Assembly: GCF_009707705.1 (NCBI RefSeq)
Contig: NZ_WLYX01000001.1
Location: 1,302,001 to 1,366,000, forward strand
Reading direction: 5' to 3'
Length of the DNA stretch: 64,000 bases
From: Paludibacterium denitrificans
GTDB lineage: Bacteria; Pseudomonadota; Gammaproteobacteria; Burkholderiales; Chromobacteriaceae
The position numbers and the translations under genes are program-made. Every line of letters begins with the position of its first letter. Within the stretch, counting starts at the first letter, position 1. Below, one piece after another: positions 10,353 through 22,674 of the stretch. Under the pieces are notes generated by a model. It was not told where the DNA came from. It did not search any database and saw only the letters and a program-made list of their open reading frames with translations.

Positions 10353-10628
10353 CCGTCGCCGCTGGCAGGCAGTTGCGGCCAGCAGTATCAGGTGCAAAGA
10401 GAGGCTAACTGCTGACCGGCTACTCGCCTCCATCATGCTTAAGCATGCCATGCCATAATTGGCGCCCTGCCAGACTCCTGCCCTTAACCAGATACACCCG
10501 GGGGAAATTTCTGCGGGTAGGAGGTGTGGTGACCCAGCGAGCAGATCAGTAGCCATTGGAGATATGGTCCCAATGCGGCGTGGAGAACGTTGGCCGAAAA
10601 CAGAGACTCAATAGTGCCAACGACATGA
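10353..10628. other. Intergenic stretch with a palindromic GCTTAAGC site
   Basis: No gene is seen. The 16-base palindrome around 10437-10444 reads as a GCTTAAGC core and is probably a miscalled GCCGGC, like those in neighbouring genes. A full copy of the core motif in the other orientation (GTTGGCCGAA) lies at 10589-10598. Confidence 0.4.
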
Positions 10629-11568
10629 TCAGGTAAAGAAGTAACGCACCAAATGGAAGAAGATGGGAGCGGCAAAGCTCACGGAATCCATTCGGTCCAT
10701 GGTGCCGCCATGCCCCTCGATCATCGTGCCCCAATCCTTGGCACCCAAACTACGTTTGATGGCCGACATGACCAGCCCGCCAAGAAATCCCATGAGAACG
10801 ATAACAAACGACATTCCGGCGGCTTGCCGGGGGTGAAGGGAGTAATCCACCACATACCGGTACCGATGGCGATGGCCGCCAAACCGCCACCGAGGAACCC
10901 TTCGACTGTTTTGGAGGGGCTGACGATGGGGGCAATCTTGGTACGCCCAAACAGTTTGCCGAAAACGTACTGCATGACGTCGCTGATTTGAACCACCAGC
11001 AGCAGATAGAACAGCAATAACGCATCTTGCCCGGCATAACCGGAATCTTCAGCAATAGCAGCGCCGGGGCGTGGCTGATGCAATAGATGGTAATCATCGT
11101 CCCCCATTGAATCTTGGCATTTCGGGCAAGGAAATCCTCGGTATCTTCCGCGAGCGCGCTGAAAATCGGCAACATGAGGAAACCATAAACCGGGATGAAG
11201 ATTGAAAACAGGCCATACCAGTCAACGCCTATCAGCACATACTGAACGGGCACCAGCACAAAAAACGCCAAGGACAGCGAGTGATGATCACCCGGACGCG
11301 TTGGCGTCAGGGTAATGAACTCGCGCAGGGCCCGGAACGACAAAAAGGTGAACAGGACGAGGGTGGCGGCTTGCCCCAGCAAAAAGGCAACGGCGAACAC
11401 CGCCACCATCATCCACCATGCACGGATGCGGGCGTTCAAGTTGGTGACCGTGGCCAGTCCGCTTTCGCTCGTTACACGCAGACGAAGGATGCCGCCAATG
11501 ACACTTGCCACGGCAAGCAGGGCAACAATCCCGGACATCAAGAGAACAAATTTGTGGTGTGGTGTCAT
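10629..11568 (-). CDS. Phosphatidate cytidylyltransferase family protein (CdsA-like)
   Basis: The family makes CDP-diacylglycerol from CTP and phosphatidate in the inner membrane. The N-terminal half is a string of membrane helices (MTPHHKFVLLMSGIVALLAV, FLLGQAATLVLFTFLSFRAL). The middle has SPSKTVEGFLGGGLAAI. The end carries the CDS signature KRSLGAKDWG ... GHGGTMDRMD with its acidic residues. Two breaks are seen: near 11030 (one G lost in a CCGG context) and near 10837 (T lost in CCTGG). The joined protein is about 313 residues. Its ATG overlaps the stop of the acyltransferase gene. Because it sits with an acyltransferase and a CDP-alcohol transferase, it may be a dedicated paralogue, not the housekeeping CdsA. 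Confidence 0.85.
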
Positions 11569-12166
11569 GAGAGCTCGACAACGCTTTGGTAAGCACGGGC
11601 CGAGAATTGCTCCTTGGTTTCTCCTGCGATGCGGACAAGAGGAGGGCCGAAACGGACCGTGCAGATCATGGGGACGGGAAGCAAAGAACCTTTCGGCATA
11701 CTGCGGTGCAGGTTCTCCAGATAGACCGGAATGAGGGCGACATCAGGAAATGCCGGGCCAAGCGATACAGACCGGACTTGAATGGGCCGGGCAAGCGTTC
11801 CGGATGGCGGGTTCCTTCCGGGAAGATGATCAACGAATCACCCTGTTTCAACGCCTCCCGTAATGGTCCCAGCGGATCGGCTCCAACCTGTTTGTGCGAC
11901 CGGTTGATCAGCACCGCGTTGAGGCCTTTAACGGCAATATATCGACGAAGCCAATCATGCCCCCAGTAGTCCATTGCCGCGACGGGACGCGTCCGGAGCC
12001 GTTCGTTATGGGGTAATGCCGACCAAAGGGCGATTGTGTCGATATGGCTACTGTGGTTCGCAAAGTAGATGGCTTGCCCCTTACAGGGGCCCGAATCGAT
12101 ATATCTTGCGGCAGCGCCAACCAGAGTTCGCACCAAGCCAATAAGAACGTAAGAGACCCACGACAT
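11565..12166 (-). CDS. 1-acyl-sn-glycerol-3-phosphate acyltransferase family protein (PlsC-like)
   Basis: The protein has the acyltransferase motifs NHSSHID (H-x4-D, about residue 38) and FPEGTR, and starts with a membrane-type segment MSWVSYVLIGLVRTLVGAAA. It should transfer an acyl chain to a lysophospholipid-type acceptor on the cytoplasmic face. Near 11745 one T of a homopolymer seems lost. Restoring it extends the protein through FPDVALIPVYLENLHRSMPK to a TGA that overlaps the CdsA-like ATG, about 200 residues. It is the second gene of a three-gene operon on the minus strand. Confidence 0.83.
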
Positions 12167-12790
12167 CTAACCGGCCTTCAATTGATGAGTGATGGCAAGA
12201 GTACGGCTGATGCAGGTCACCAGACTGCCCGCAGCAATCACGGCAGCGGCAATCGCCAATGCCCAGTGCATAGTGCCGAAATGACTTTCGACGGCGGCAG
12301 CCAAACACCCGGCCGTCATCACGGCCATACGATGTTGTTTGGCCATCGGGCCACGGAAATCTTGCGGAAACCCGAGTGTTCCACCGAATAGTCTGATGTA
12401 GGCCGTGAGTGCCGCCGCCAATGCACCCAACCAGCCAAGCCACGACATCCCGGCAGCGTACCCTAGAGCCACAATTAACACCGAATCCGCTACCCGATCA
12501 GGAAATTCGTTGTAAAGGCTACCGACGACAGACTTCTTGCCGCCCTCAACGGCCACCATGCCGTCCAGCAGATTGCATATCAGCCGCAGCTGGATGCATA
12601 GAGCGCAAGCCATAAAGGCCACCGGCTGCTGACTGGCAATAAGGATTGCAGCGCCGATAGAGGCAAAAATGGCGCTTGCCACAGAAATTTGGTTTGGCGT
12701 TACGCTGGTGCGTACGAGGGCTGAGGCAGCGGCCTGAGCCCAGTGGCTCGAACGAGCTCGAATGGGCCGCCGGTTGTTATCTTCTGACAT
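12167..12790 (-). CDS. CDP-alcohol phosphatidyltransferase family protein
   Basis: A 207-residue intact frame contains a degenerate CDP-alcohol motif (LLDGMVAVEGGKK ... NEFPDRVADSV, with the conserved D-G and the D-x3-D pair) and five to six membrane helices (AIFASIGAAILIAS, LAAALTAYIRLFG, ALAIAAAVIAAGSL). These enzymes exchange the CMP of CDP-diacylglycerol for an alcohol head group. It is followed within one base by the PlsC-like gene and then the CdsA-like gene, so the operon looks like a self-contained phospholipid module. The acceptor alcohol cannot be told from the sequence. The usual arginine after DGxxA is replaced by valine. Confidence 0.8.
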   Translation of the reverse strand: MSEDNNRRPIRARSSHWAQAAASALVRTSVTPNQISVASAIFASIGAAILIASQQPVAFMACALCIQLRLICNLLDGMVAVEGGKKSVVGSLYNEFPDRVADSVLIVALGYAAGMSWLGWLGALAAALTAYIRLFGGTLGFPQDFRGPMAKQHRMAVMTAGCLAAAVESHFGTMHWALAIAAAVIAAGSLVTCISRTLAITHQLKAG

Positions 12791-13146
12791 ATTCCTGAGC
12801 TACAAATCATAAAATATCATTAGCATATCATGCAGAATGAGTATCACGGTCTGAGCGCGGCGTTGATCACTCAGCTCGGCGGATGCAGGATTCCCTGATC
12901 GTGTAAGTGCTGGTTGGTACGGCGTTCCTGCTGAGGTCAGGCATCCACAAAAAGGTGCCGTCGGTTTTCATCCGTATCGAAGCGCCGTTTCGGCTCGCCA
13001 AAACATCTGCCCTAGCAAGAGACATGTCTCCGAGTGATGAGTAAAAATCTGGGATTTTTGCCACTGTTACTGGGGATTCGCCCCGCTTTCGCTGGATAAC
13101 AAAAAGCGTTGGCCGACAAGGGAGAGTTCGAACATGACAAAAAAGC
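12791..13146. other. Intergenic stretch, no supported gene
   Basis: The part next to the CDP-alcohol gene is AT-rich (CATAAAATATCATTAGCATATC) in 12800-12835 and likely holds the operon promoter. A minus-strand open stretch ending at 12867 (SLARADVLASRNGASIRMKT) looks semi-plausible, but it has no ribosome site and no recognisable family, so I leave it uncalled. Confidence 0.3.
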
Positions 13147-13172
13147 AAAACCCCCGGATCTCGGGGGTTTTG
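13147..13172 (-). terminator. Rho-independent terminator after mnmE
   Basis: AAAACCCCC GGATCTC GGGGGTTTT forms a perfect stem with A/T tracts on both sides, 40 bases past the mnmE stop. Confidence 0.9.
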
Positions 13173-13212
13173 TTGGGGCTCAGGAAGCGACAGGAATGCG
13201 GCGGAACAGGGC

Positions 13213-14567
13213 TTATTTCCCAATACAAAACCGGCTGAAAATCACCCCTAACAAGTCGTCCGGAGTGAATTCACCGGTAATTTCGGCCAACGCCTGTTGG
13301 CTCAGGCGCAATTCCTCCGCCAGCAGCTCCACCTGTTGATAGCTATCGCGGGCCTGCTCCAGATGCTGGCTGGCGCGACGCAGGGCATCCAGATGGCGCT
13401 CACGCGCCAGAAACACCCCTTCGCTGTCGCCGTGGTAGCCGATCAATTCCAGCAGCTTGGCACGCAGCAATTCCACCCCGGCGTGCGTGCGGGCCGACAA
13501 ACGCACCAGCGGCTGGCCATCCATTTCGGCCAACCCTGCTTACTCGTCGGTCAGGTCCACCTTGTTGAACACGAATACACGCGGCAGAGCCTCGGGCAGG
13601 CGCGCCAGAATCGCCGCCACTGCATCGGTCAGCCCTTCCCGGCTATCCACCAGCACCAGCGCCAGATCGGCGCGTTCCACCGCTTGCCGGTCCTGGCGAT
13701 GCCGATCTTTTCTACCACGTCTTCGGTTTCGCGCAGGCTTAAGCAGTATCGATCACATGCACCGGCACGCCGTCGATGACGATCTGCTCGCGCACCGTAT
13801 CGCGCGTGGTGCCCGCCACATCCGTCACGATGGCCACGTCATCGCCCGCCAGCGCGTTCATCAACGATGACTTGCCGACATTGGGTTGCCCCACCAGCAC
13901 CACGTGCATGCCTTCACGCAGAATCGCGCCCTGTCGGGCGGTGGCCTGCACTTGCTGCAATTGTTGCTGCAACGCAGTCAGCTTGCCCAAGGCGTTGGCG
14001 GCTTCGAGAAAATCGATGTCTTCCTCGGGGAAGTCGAGCGTGGCTTCTACCAGCATGCGCAGGGTGATCAGGTCGTCCACCGTGGTATGGACATGCTGGG
14101 AAAACGCGCCCTTGAGAGATTTCAGGGCACTTCTGGCTGCACTCTCGCTGCTGGCATCAATCAGATCCGCCACGCTTTCAGCCTGCGCCAGATCCATCTT
14201 GTCGTTGAGGAAGGCGCGTTTGGAAAACTCCCCCGGTTCGGCCAGCCGCGCGCCCAGCTGGATACAGCGCGCCAGCAGCATGTTGAGCACCACCGGGCCG
14301 CCATGCCCTTGCAGCTCGATGACATCCTCACCGGTAAAACTGTGAGGCGCAGGAAAGTACAGCAGCAGGCCATTGTCGATGGCACTGCCATCGGCGGCCA
14401 GAAAATCAGTATGCATGGCGTAGCGCGGTTGCGGCGTCTTGCCGCCACTGAGCTTCTGCGCCAAGGCCAGCAGGTTCTGACCGGACAAGCGGATCACGCC
14501 GACACCACCCCGGCCCGGAGCGGTGGCAATGGCACAGATGGTAACGGGGGGTGTAGGCAACGGTCAT
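13213..14567 (-). CDS. mnmE: tRNA uridine-5-carboxymethylaminomethyl modification GTPase
   Basis: MnmE (TrmE) works with MnmG to modify the wobble uridine of several tRNAs. The protein has the N-terminal folate-binding part ([20 protein letters not shown]), the G1 motif [12 protein letters not shown], the G4 motif NKVDL and the essential C-terminal CIGK. Breaks are at a six-G run near 14546 (removing one restores ATG 14567, giving MTVAYTP), at 13737-13744 (GCTTAAGC for GCCGGC in VIDTAGLRETED), near 13690 (one base lost in CCAGG, plus strand) and at 13538-13543 (GCTTAC, an in-frame stop). Joined length is about 450 residues, as expected. Confidence 0.95.
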
Positions 14568-14700
14568 GATTCACTTTCCAAAAACAGGTATGGTCACCAG
14601 CGCCAAGACGAACTCAACCAACAACGGCAGCGCAGTCAGTACCGGGTAACCCGATGGGTTTTATAGCGGGTTTCGGCCAACCTTGTCAGGCCAGTACAGG

Positions 14701-14729
14701 AAAAAAGCCCGGTCTGCGGGACCGGGCTT
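14701..14729 (-). terminator. Rho-independent terminator after yidC
   Basis: On the minus strand AAGCCCGGTCCCGCAGACCG forms the start of a stem closed by GGGC and followed by TTTTTT, 26 bases past the yidC stop. Confidence 0.85.
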
Positions 14730-14754
14730 GCGTCAAACGGAACAGGCGCTACGC

Positions 14755-16388
14755 TCAGGATTGCAACGCGGCCTTTTTCTCGCTTTCGATCTTGTTGTTG
14801 ATGTACCACTGCTGCGTGATCGACAGGATGTTGTTCACAAAGTAGTACAACACCAGACCAGCCGGGAAGAAGAAGAACATGGCGGAGAAAGCAATCGGCA
14901 TGATCTTCATCATCTTGGCCTGCATCGGATCGGTCGGCGGCGGATTGAGGAAGGTCTGCGCGAACATGGTCAGCGCCATCAGCACCGGCAGCACGTAGAA
15001 CGGGTCCGGACGCGACAGATCGTTGATCCACATGATCCACGGCGCCTGACGCAACTCAACCGAAGCCAGCAGCGCCCAGTACAGGCCGATAAACACCGGG
15101 ATCTGGATCAGCATCGGCAAGCAACCACCCAGCGGGTTGACCTTCTCGCTCTTGTACATCTCCATCACCGCTTGCTGGAACTTCATGCGGTCGTCGCCGT
15201 ACTGCTCCTTCATGCGCTCCAGACGCGGCGCCAGCGCCTTCATCTTGCCCATGGAACGGTACGATGCCGCCGTCAGCGGATAGAACACGGCCTTGACGAT
15301 CAGGGTCAGCAGCACAATCGCCCAACCCCAGTTCAACACCAGCGCGTGCAGCTTGGTCAGCAGCCAGAACAGCGGCGAGGCAAAGATGTGCACCCAGCCA
15401 TAATCCTTGGCGTACTCCAGACCATCAGCCACCTTGGTAATGATGTTGTAGTCTTCCGGTAGGCATACAGCGGCACCGTCACCGAGGCGCTCTGGCCCGG
15501 ATTGATGGTTTTCAGGTCAACCAGCGCTGCCGCAGAGTACAAGCCATTATTGGCTTGCAGTTCAAAACGGCAGGACTTGTCATCCTTGCAGACACTTTGA
15601 CCATTCAACGGCTTGAGTACCCGAGGCCGACATGAAATAGTGCTGCAGCATCGACACCCAGCCGTTGGAGCCGTTCTTGGCGTAGTCGCCCTTGCCCTTG
15701 GCCAGATCCTCGAAGCTTACCTTCTGGAACTTGTTTTCTGCGGTGTAAACCGCCGGGCCAGTGAAGGTATGCGAGAAGCGGCCTTCACCTTCCGGAGCCC
15801 GGGCATCACGCAACAGACGATAGTAAGCCGTCGGCGCCAGCGGCACCGTGCCACCGTTGACGATGTCGTAGCGCACGTCGATGTCGTAGCTACCCTTCTT
15901 GAAGGTGTAGACCTTGCTCACCTTGACGCCATTGGCAACCGGCGCAGTCAGCTTGACCTCCAGCTTGTCGCCGCTCAGGGTGTAGCTGGACTGCTCGGCG
16001 CTAAATACCGTCTTGTGGGTCGGCAACGCCGGATTGCTGGCCGCCATCAGGCCAGTCTGTGCCACATACACCCGGCCACCCTTGTCGGTAAACAGGGCAA
16101 ACGGCTGCTTGGTATCCGTGGCCGAGTCATGCTTGAGCAGACTCAGCTGACGCAAATCGCCACCTACCGTATCGATTTCAGCCTTGAGCACATCGGTGTT
16201 CACGACAATACGCTGGCCCGAGGTCAGTTTGGCGCTCTCGAAGTCTGGCTGACGGGCGCGTTGACAGCTTTCTGGGCTGTCGGTGTCTGTACCGCCTGCA
16301 CAGCAGGCTTGGGCGCAAAATATTCCTGCCATAGCAGCAGGATACCCATGGACAGCACGATGAAGATTATCAGTCGCTTGGAATCCAT
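14755..16388 (-). CDS. yidC: Membrane protein insertase YidC
   Basis: YidC inserts proteins into the inner membrane alone or with SecYEG. ATG 16388 gives [20 protein letters not shown], the first membrane helix, followed by the large periplasmic domain ([40 protein letters not shown]). The conserved five-helix core follows ([57 protein letters not shown]). Breaks occur near 16250, near 15620 and at about 15458, where a GCCGGC in LYAGPEDYN is expected. Joined length is about 545 residues. It lies in the classic rpmH-rnpA-yidD-yidC-mnmE cluster. Confidence 0.96.
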
Positions 16389-16406
16389 CTCTCGTTACCG
16401 GAAAGT

Positions 16407-16616
16407 TCAGGGAACCGGGTCATAGCCGCACCCCCCCCACGGGTGACAACGCGCAAGGCGTTTCACCGCCAGCCAGCCCCCCTTGAGAGGGCCATGCTTC
16501 TTCACCGCTTCCGTGGCATAGCTCGAGCAGGTCGGCACATAGCGGCAACGCGGTGCCAGCCACGGGCTGATTGCCAGCTGGTAAAAGCGGATCAGGAGGA
16601 TGAGGAAGCGCGACAT
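16407..16616 (-). CDS. yidD: Membrane protein insertion efficiency factor YidD
   Basis: The 69-residue intact frame reads [20 protein letters not shown], then [19 protein letters not shown] and [16 protein letters not shown], which is the conserved YidD pattern with its cysteines. YidD is a small membrane-associated helper of protein insertion. It overlaps the end of rnpA and is followed by yidC. Confidence 0.96.
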   Translation of the reverse strand: MSRFLILLIRFYQLAISPWLAPRCRYVPTCSSYATEAVKKHGPLKGGWLAVKRLARCHPWGGCGYDPVP

Positions 16617-16956
16617 CGTGCCAGTTTAGCAAAGAGTATCGACAATGCCGTGACAGCTTCGCTTCGGTTTTGCCGAATGAAGGCCGCTTTGGCACGAACC
16701 ACAAAGTCCATGTCGGGCAGATTGTGCTGATTCAGGCGGAACCACTCGCGCACAGTACGCTTGATATAGTTCCGGCGGTTCGCCCGCTTGGCCACTTTCT
16801 TGCCAACCACCAGACCGAGTCTGGCATGTCCCAACTCGTTGGGCCGGACGTACACCTGAAAAAAGCATTGCTGCGCGCTTGCCGCAAACTAAAAACGGAT
16901 GAAAATTCATCCGTTTTTAACAGCCGGTGCGCACGGCGAAAGCGGTAAGCCGACAA
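16592..16956 (-). CDS. rnpA: Ribonuclease P protein component
   Basis: RnpA binds the RNase P RNA and helps mature tRNA 5' ends. A TTG start at 16956, five bases after the rpmH stop, gives [20 protein letters not shown], the family's usual opening. The RNR box is clear ([20 protein letters not shown]). A break at about 16860 is a lost base in CCAGG ([14 protein letters not shown] is expected). Joined length is about 120 residues, and the 3' end overlaps yidD. Confidence 0.93.
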
Positions 16957-16960
16957 GGAA

Positions 16961-17095
16961 TTAGGCGGCCAGACGCTTGCGACCCTTGGCGCGACGGGCG
17001 GCGATAACAGCGCGGCCACCGCGGGTCTTCATGCGAACGAGGAAGCCGTGGGTGCGTTTGCGACGGGTATTGGAAGGCTGGTAAGTGCGTTTCAT
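16961..17095 (-). CDS. rpmH: 50S ribosomal protein L34
   Basis: The 44-residue protein starts [20 protein letters not shown] and ends [13 protein letters not shown], diagnostic for bL34. It is too short to be found by length filters but is unmistakable. It is the first gene of the leftward rpmH-rnpA-yidD-yidC-mnmE block, divergent from dnaA. Confidence 0.97.
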   Translation of the reverse strand: MKRTYQPSNTRRKRTHGFLVRMKTRGGRAVIAARRAKGRKRLAA

Positions 17096-17183
17096 GATTG
17101 GTGATCCTATTTCGAAACGGGAAATAAACGCGTGATTTCACAAGAAAAATCCACTGTTGTCAATGCCAAATTTTTGCATCGCC

Positions 17184-17192
17184 TGTGGATAA
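17184..17192 (-). promoter_or_regulatory. DnaA box
   Basis: TGTGGATAA is the reverse complement of the consensus TTATCCACA, preceded by C as in the strong R-type boxes. Confidence 0.7.
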
Positions 17193-17403
17193 CTAGGGTG
17201 AAAACCGTTAGAATAAGCAAGCTTACCGAGAACAAGAACCCGCCGCCTGGTCCGCTATCCCGCACACTTCAGCCGGGCAAACGGCGCAACGACGGGGGGC
17301 ACTCGACTCCGGTTTCCTTGCCAAACATGCCGTCATGGCCACGACACCCTCCGCTCCTGTCGGCGCAGCGCCCGGGGGCAACACGGTGCCGCCATGACCC
17401 TTC

Positions 17404-17448
17404 CCGCCGCCAACGCCACCATCTGCGCGGCGGGCTTTTGTTTTTATT
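17404..17448 (+). terminator. Terminator-like hairpin in the dnaA leader
   Basis: CCCGCCGC and GCGGCGGG can pair across a 19-base loop and are followed by CTTTTGTTTTTATTT, ending about 10 bases before the dnaA ATG. It could be an attenuator, or the end of a short upstream transcript. No proof of activity. Confidence 0.45.
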
Positions 17449-17460
17449 TGCGTAACTGTA

Positions 17461-18862
17461 ATGACCGAACTGGATCAATTCTGGCCTGCCTGCCTCGTTC
17501 GCCTTGAGGCTGAACTGTCTGCCCAACAGTTCAATACCGGATCAAGCCCCCGGCGGCCGAAGCCACCGAAGACGGTATCGCCTTGTTCGCGCCCAACCGC
17601 TTCATCATGCAGTTCATCAAGGACCGTTTCCTTGATCGTATCGAGGCGCTGGCGGTGGAACTGCTGGGCGAGGCCTCGGTCGAGTTGCGCCTAGGGTCGC
17701 CCTTGAACAAACCGGCCAGCAGCGCCAGCCCGCTCAAGGCAGCCAGCCAGCGCCCAGCCCCCACCAGCCCGGCCACCGCACAGGCACCGTCTCCGGCCAA
17801 ACAGGCCGCCGTCAAGGCTATTGGTGGCAGCCATGAAAGCACGCGACTCAACCCGGCGTTTACCTTTGATACGCTGGTCACCGGTAAAGGTAACCAGCTG
17901 GCGCGCGCAGCGGCGATGCAGATTGCCGAGAACCCGGGCGATCAGGCCTACAATCCGCTGTTTGTCTACGGTGGCGTCGGTCTGGGTAAAACCCACTTGA
18001 TCCAGGCCATCGGCAACCACGTGTTCCAGAAAAACCCGCAGGCCAAGATCCGTTACATCCATGCCGAACGCTATGTGGCCGACATCATGCGCGCCTATCA
18101 GCACAAGGCGTTTGACGAGTTCAAGCGCTATTACCACTCGCTGGACCTGCTGCTGATCGACGACATCCAGTTCTTTGCTTAAGCAAGAACCGCACACAGG
18201 AAGAGTTTTTCTACGCCTTCAACGCACTGATCGAGGGCGGCAAGCAAGTGATCATGACTTGCGATACCTACCCCAAGCAGATTGAAGGCATGGAAGAGCG
18301 TCTGATTTCGCGCTTCTCCCGGGGCCTGACGGTGGAAATCCAGCCGCCGGAGCTGGAAATGCGCGTGGCGATTTTGATGAAAAAGGCCGAGGCCGACAGC
18401 ATCAAGCTAGATCACCCGGTCGCCTTCTTCATTGCCCAGAACGTGCGCTCCAACGTGCGTGAGCTGGAAGGTGCGCTCAAGCGCGTGGTGGCCTATGCCC
18501 GCTTTACCAACCAGAACATCTCGCTGGAACTGGTCAAGGAAGCGCTGAAAGACATTCTGGCCGCTGGCAACCGCCAGGTTACGGTCGACGCCATCCAGAA
18601 GACGGTGGCGGAGTATTACAAGATCAAGCTGTCGGACATGCACAGCAAGAAGCGCACGCGTGACATTGCCCGTCCACGGCAGGTGGCCATGGCACTGGCC
18701 AAGGAACTGACCCAGCTGTCGTTGCCGAATATCGGCGATGCGTTTGGCGGCCGCGATCACACCACGGTACTGCATGCCTGCAAAACCATTGCCGAAATGC
18801 GCGGCAGTGACGGCGACATCGCACACGATTACGATACGCTGCTATCCATGCTGCGTAACTGA
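17461..18862 (+). CDS. dnaA: Chromosomal replication initiator protein DnaA
   Basis: DnaA binds oriC and opens it. The protein has the N-terminal DnaB-interaction domain ([20 protein letters not shown]), a variable proline/alanine linker, the AAA+ Walker [17 protein letters not shown], Walker [12 protein letters not shown] and the DNA-binding signature ending [14 protein letters not shown]. Breaks lie at about 17538 (T lost in CCTGG in NTWIKP) and at 18177-18184, where GCTTAAGC replaces GCCGGC right after IDDIQFFA and creates a stop. Since an organism cannot lack DnaA, these must be sequence errors. Joined length is about 466 residues. The ribosome site is weak. Confidence 0.97.
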
Positions 18863-18904
18863 CATGTTTATTACTGATACTGCACATTCTCGGGAGTCCG
18901 GAAC

Positions 18905-20013
18905 ATGCTGATTCTGCAAGCCGAACGCGACACACTGCTCAAGCCTTTGCTGGCTGTGACCGGCATTGTCGAGCGTCGCCACACGCTGCCCATTCTCTCC
19001 AATGTCCTGATAGAGAAAAAGGGCGGGCAGGTGGGCTTTCTTGCCACCGATCTGGAAATTCAGATCACCACGGCCAGCGCCGATGAACTGGTACTAACGA
19101 AGACTTCCGCCTGACCACCTCGGCCAAGAAATTGCAGGACATCCTGCGTGCCATTCCGGACAAGGCCACCGTCACGCTGGAACAACTGGATGGCCGCCTG
19201 ACGCTGAAAGCCGGTAAAAGCCGCTTCAACCTGCAGACGCTACCCGCCGAAGATTTCCCGCTGCTGTCAGTTGCTTAAGGCTCCGATGCCAGCTTCAGCC
19301 TGCCACAACGCGAACTGAAGCGACTGATCTCGCAAGTGCAGTACGCCATGGCGGTACAGGACATCCGTTATTACCTGAACGGCCTGCTGATGCAGACGGA
19401 CGGCAACGAGGTCAAACTGATCGCCACCGACGGTCATCGTCTGGCCTTTGCCGCCGCCAACATCGAGGCGACGCTGCCCAAGGCGGAAGTGATCCTGCCG
19501 CGCAAGACCATCATTGAGCTGTACAAGCTGCTGCAAGACAGCGATGAGCCGATCGAGATCGAGGTGCTGGCCAATCAGGTACGCTTCAGCTTTGGTGCCA
19601 CCGTGATCATCAGCAAGGTTGTTGACGGCAAGTTCCCCGACTATAACCGCGTGATCCCGCTGGATAACGACAAGATCTTTCTGATTGAACGGCTGAATTT
19701 CCTGCATGCGTTGCAACGCGCAGCCATTCTGGCCAATGAAAAATTCCGCGGCGTGCGCCCGGTGCTCAAGCCGGGTGCCATGTCCATCCTGTGTACCAAC
19801 AGCGAACAGGAAGAAGCCGAAGAAGAGCTGGAGATCGCCTATCAGGGCGGTGAGCTGGAAATCGGTTTCAACATCAATTACTTGCTGGATGTGCTGACCA
19901 ACCTGCCGGTCGACACGCTGCAACTGGCGTTTGGCGATGCCAACCGCAGTGCGCTGTTTACCATTCCGGAAGTCAGCAACTTCAAGTACATCGTGATGCC
20001 AATGCGCATCTGA
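18905..20013 (+). CDS. dnaN: DNA polymerase III subunit beta (sliding clamp)
   Basis: DnaN is the ring that holds the replicative polymerase on DNA. It begins MLILQAERDTLLKPLLAVTG after GGGAG, and contains RHTLPILSNVLIEKKGGQV, YYLNGLLMQTDGNEVKLIAT and the C-terminal FKYIVMPMRI. Breaks at about 19091-19097 (GTACTAAC where GCCGGC-containing sequence is expected) and 19273-19281 (GCTTAAGGC, an in-frame stop) are of the GCCGGC type. Joined length is about 369 residues, normal. Downstream comes an inverted motif pair and gyrB; recF is absent. Confidence 0.97.
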
Positions 20014-20018
20014 TAGCG

Positions 20019-20056
20019 GTTTCGGCCAACCTGGCACGATCAGGGTTGGCCGAAAT
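20019..20056. repeat. Inverted pair of TTCGGCCAAC motifs between dnaN and gyrB
   Basis: TTTCGGCCAACC at 20020-20031 and GGTTGGCCGAAA at 20044-20055 can form a 12-bp stem with a 12-base loop. No T run follows. Its position right after dnaN suggests a terminator-like or processing hairpin built from two copies of the repeated core motif. Confidence 0.75.
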
Positions 20057-20123
20057 GAGGGAGTACCGGCCTGATGCTTAAGCACTTCGGTGACACTTGC
20101 CACCACACGACAGAGAAGGTTTT

Positions 20124-22514
<2,391 letters not shown>

Positions 22515-22516
<2 letters not shown>

Positions 22517-22522
22517 GTGTGT
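22515..22522. other. Overlapping target-site duplications of two Tn7-like elements (gyrB side)
   Basis: AGGTG (22515-22519) matches AGGTG at 53958-53962. TGTGT (22518-22522) matches TGTGT at 40661-40665. The two overlap by TG, which is exactly what results if element 1 inserted three bases into the end of an older element that had duplicated AGGTG. Confidence 0.85.
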
Positions 22523-22600
22523 TGTCGGGCGTCATAGAAAGTGAGACTTTCGCCAAAAGTGTGAGACTTTTTTGACGTATAAAGAGAGACCTTTTTGAAT
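22523..22600 (+). repeat. Proximal transposon end of element 1 with three TnsB-like sites
   Basis: After the terminal TGTCGG come three related sites: AGAAAGTGAGACTTT, AAAAGTGTGAGACTTTT and TAAAGAGAGACCTTTTT, all with a GAGAC core. Spaced repeats of this kind are the TnsB-binding sites of Tn7-like ends. Confidence 0.85.
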
Positions 22601-22621
22601 ACGGACCTGTTTTCAAAAGGC

Positions 22622-22657
22622 ATTAAAAAAGGGAACGCAGATGCGTTCCCTTTTTCG
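22622..22657 (-). terminator. Bidirectional terminator after the restriction operon
   Basis: GGGAACGCA GA TGCGTTCCC is a perfect stem between AAAAAA and TTTTT. It ends the leftward restriction operon and may shield it from gyrB readthrough. Confidence 0.85.
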
Positions 22658-22674
22658 TTTAATGGCAAGTGTGA

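Larger units (their letters stand above)
17096..17460. promoter_or_regulatory. rpmH-dnaA intergenic region, possible origin or dnaA control region
   Basis: This 365-bp gap separates divergent rpmH and dnaA. The first 120 bases are AT-rich (CACAAGAAAAATCCACTG, AAATTTTTGC). One perfect DnaA box in reverse orientation, TGTGGATAA, is at 17184-17192. I found no cluster of further perfect boxes, so it may be only the autoregulated dnaA promoter, with oriC elsewhere nearby. Confidence 0.5.

Noticed and set aside
18177..18184. GCTTAAGC strings as contig linkers, insertion scars or a new mobile repeat
   Set aside because: They replace a six-base GCCGGC expected from the protein, vary in length (six to eight bases) and have no added flanking sequence. 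A base-calling artefact explains all of them better.
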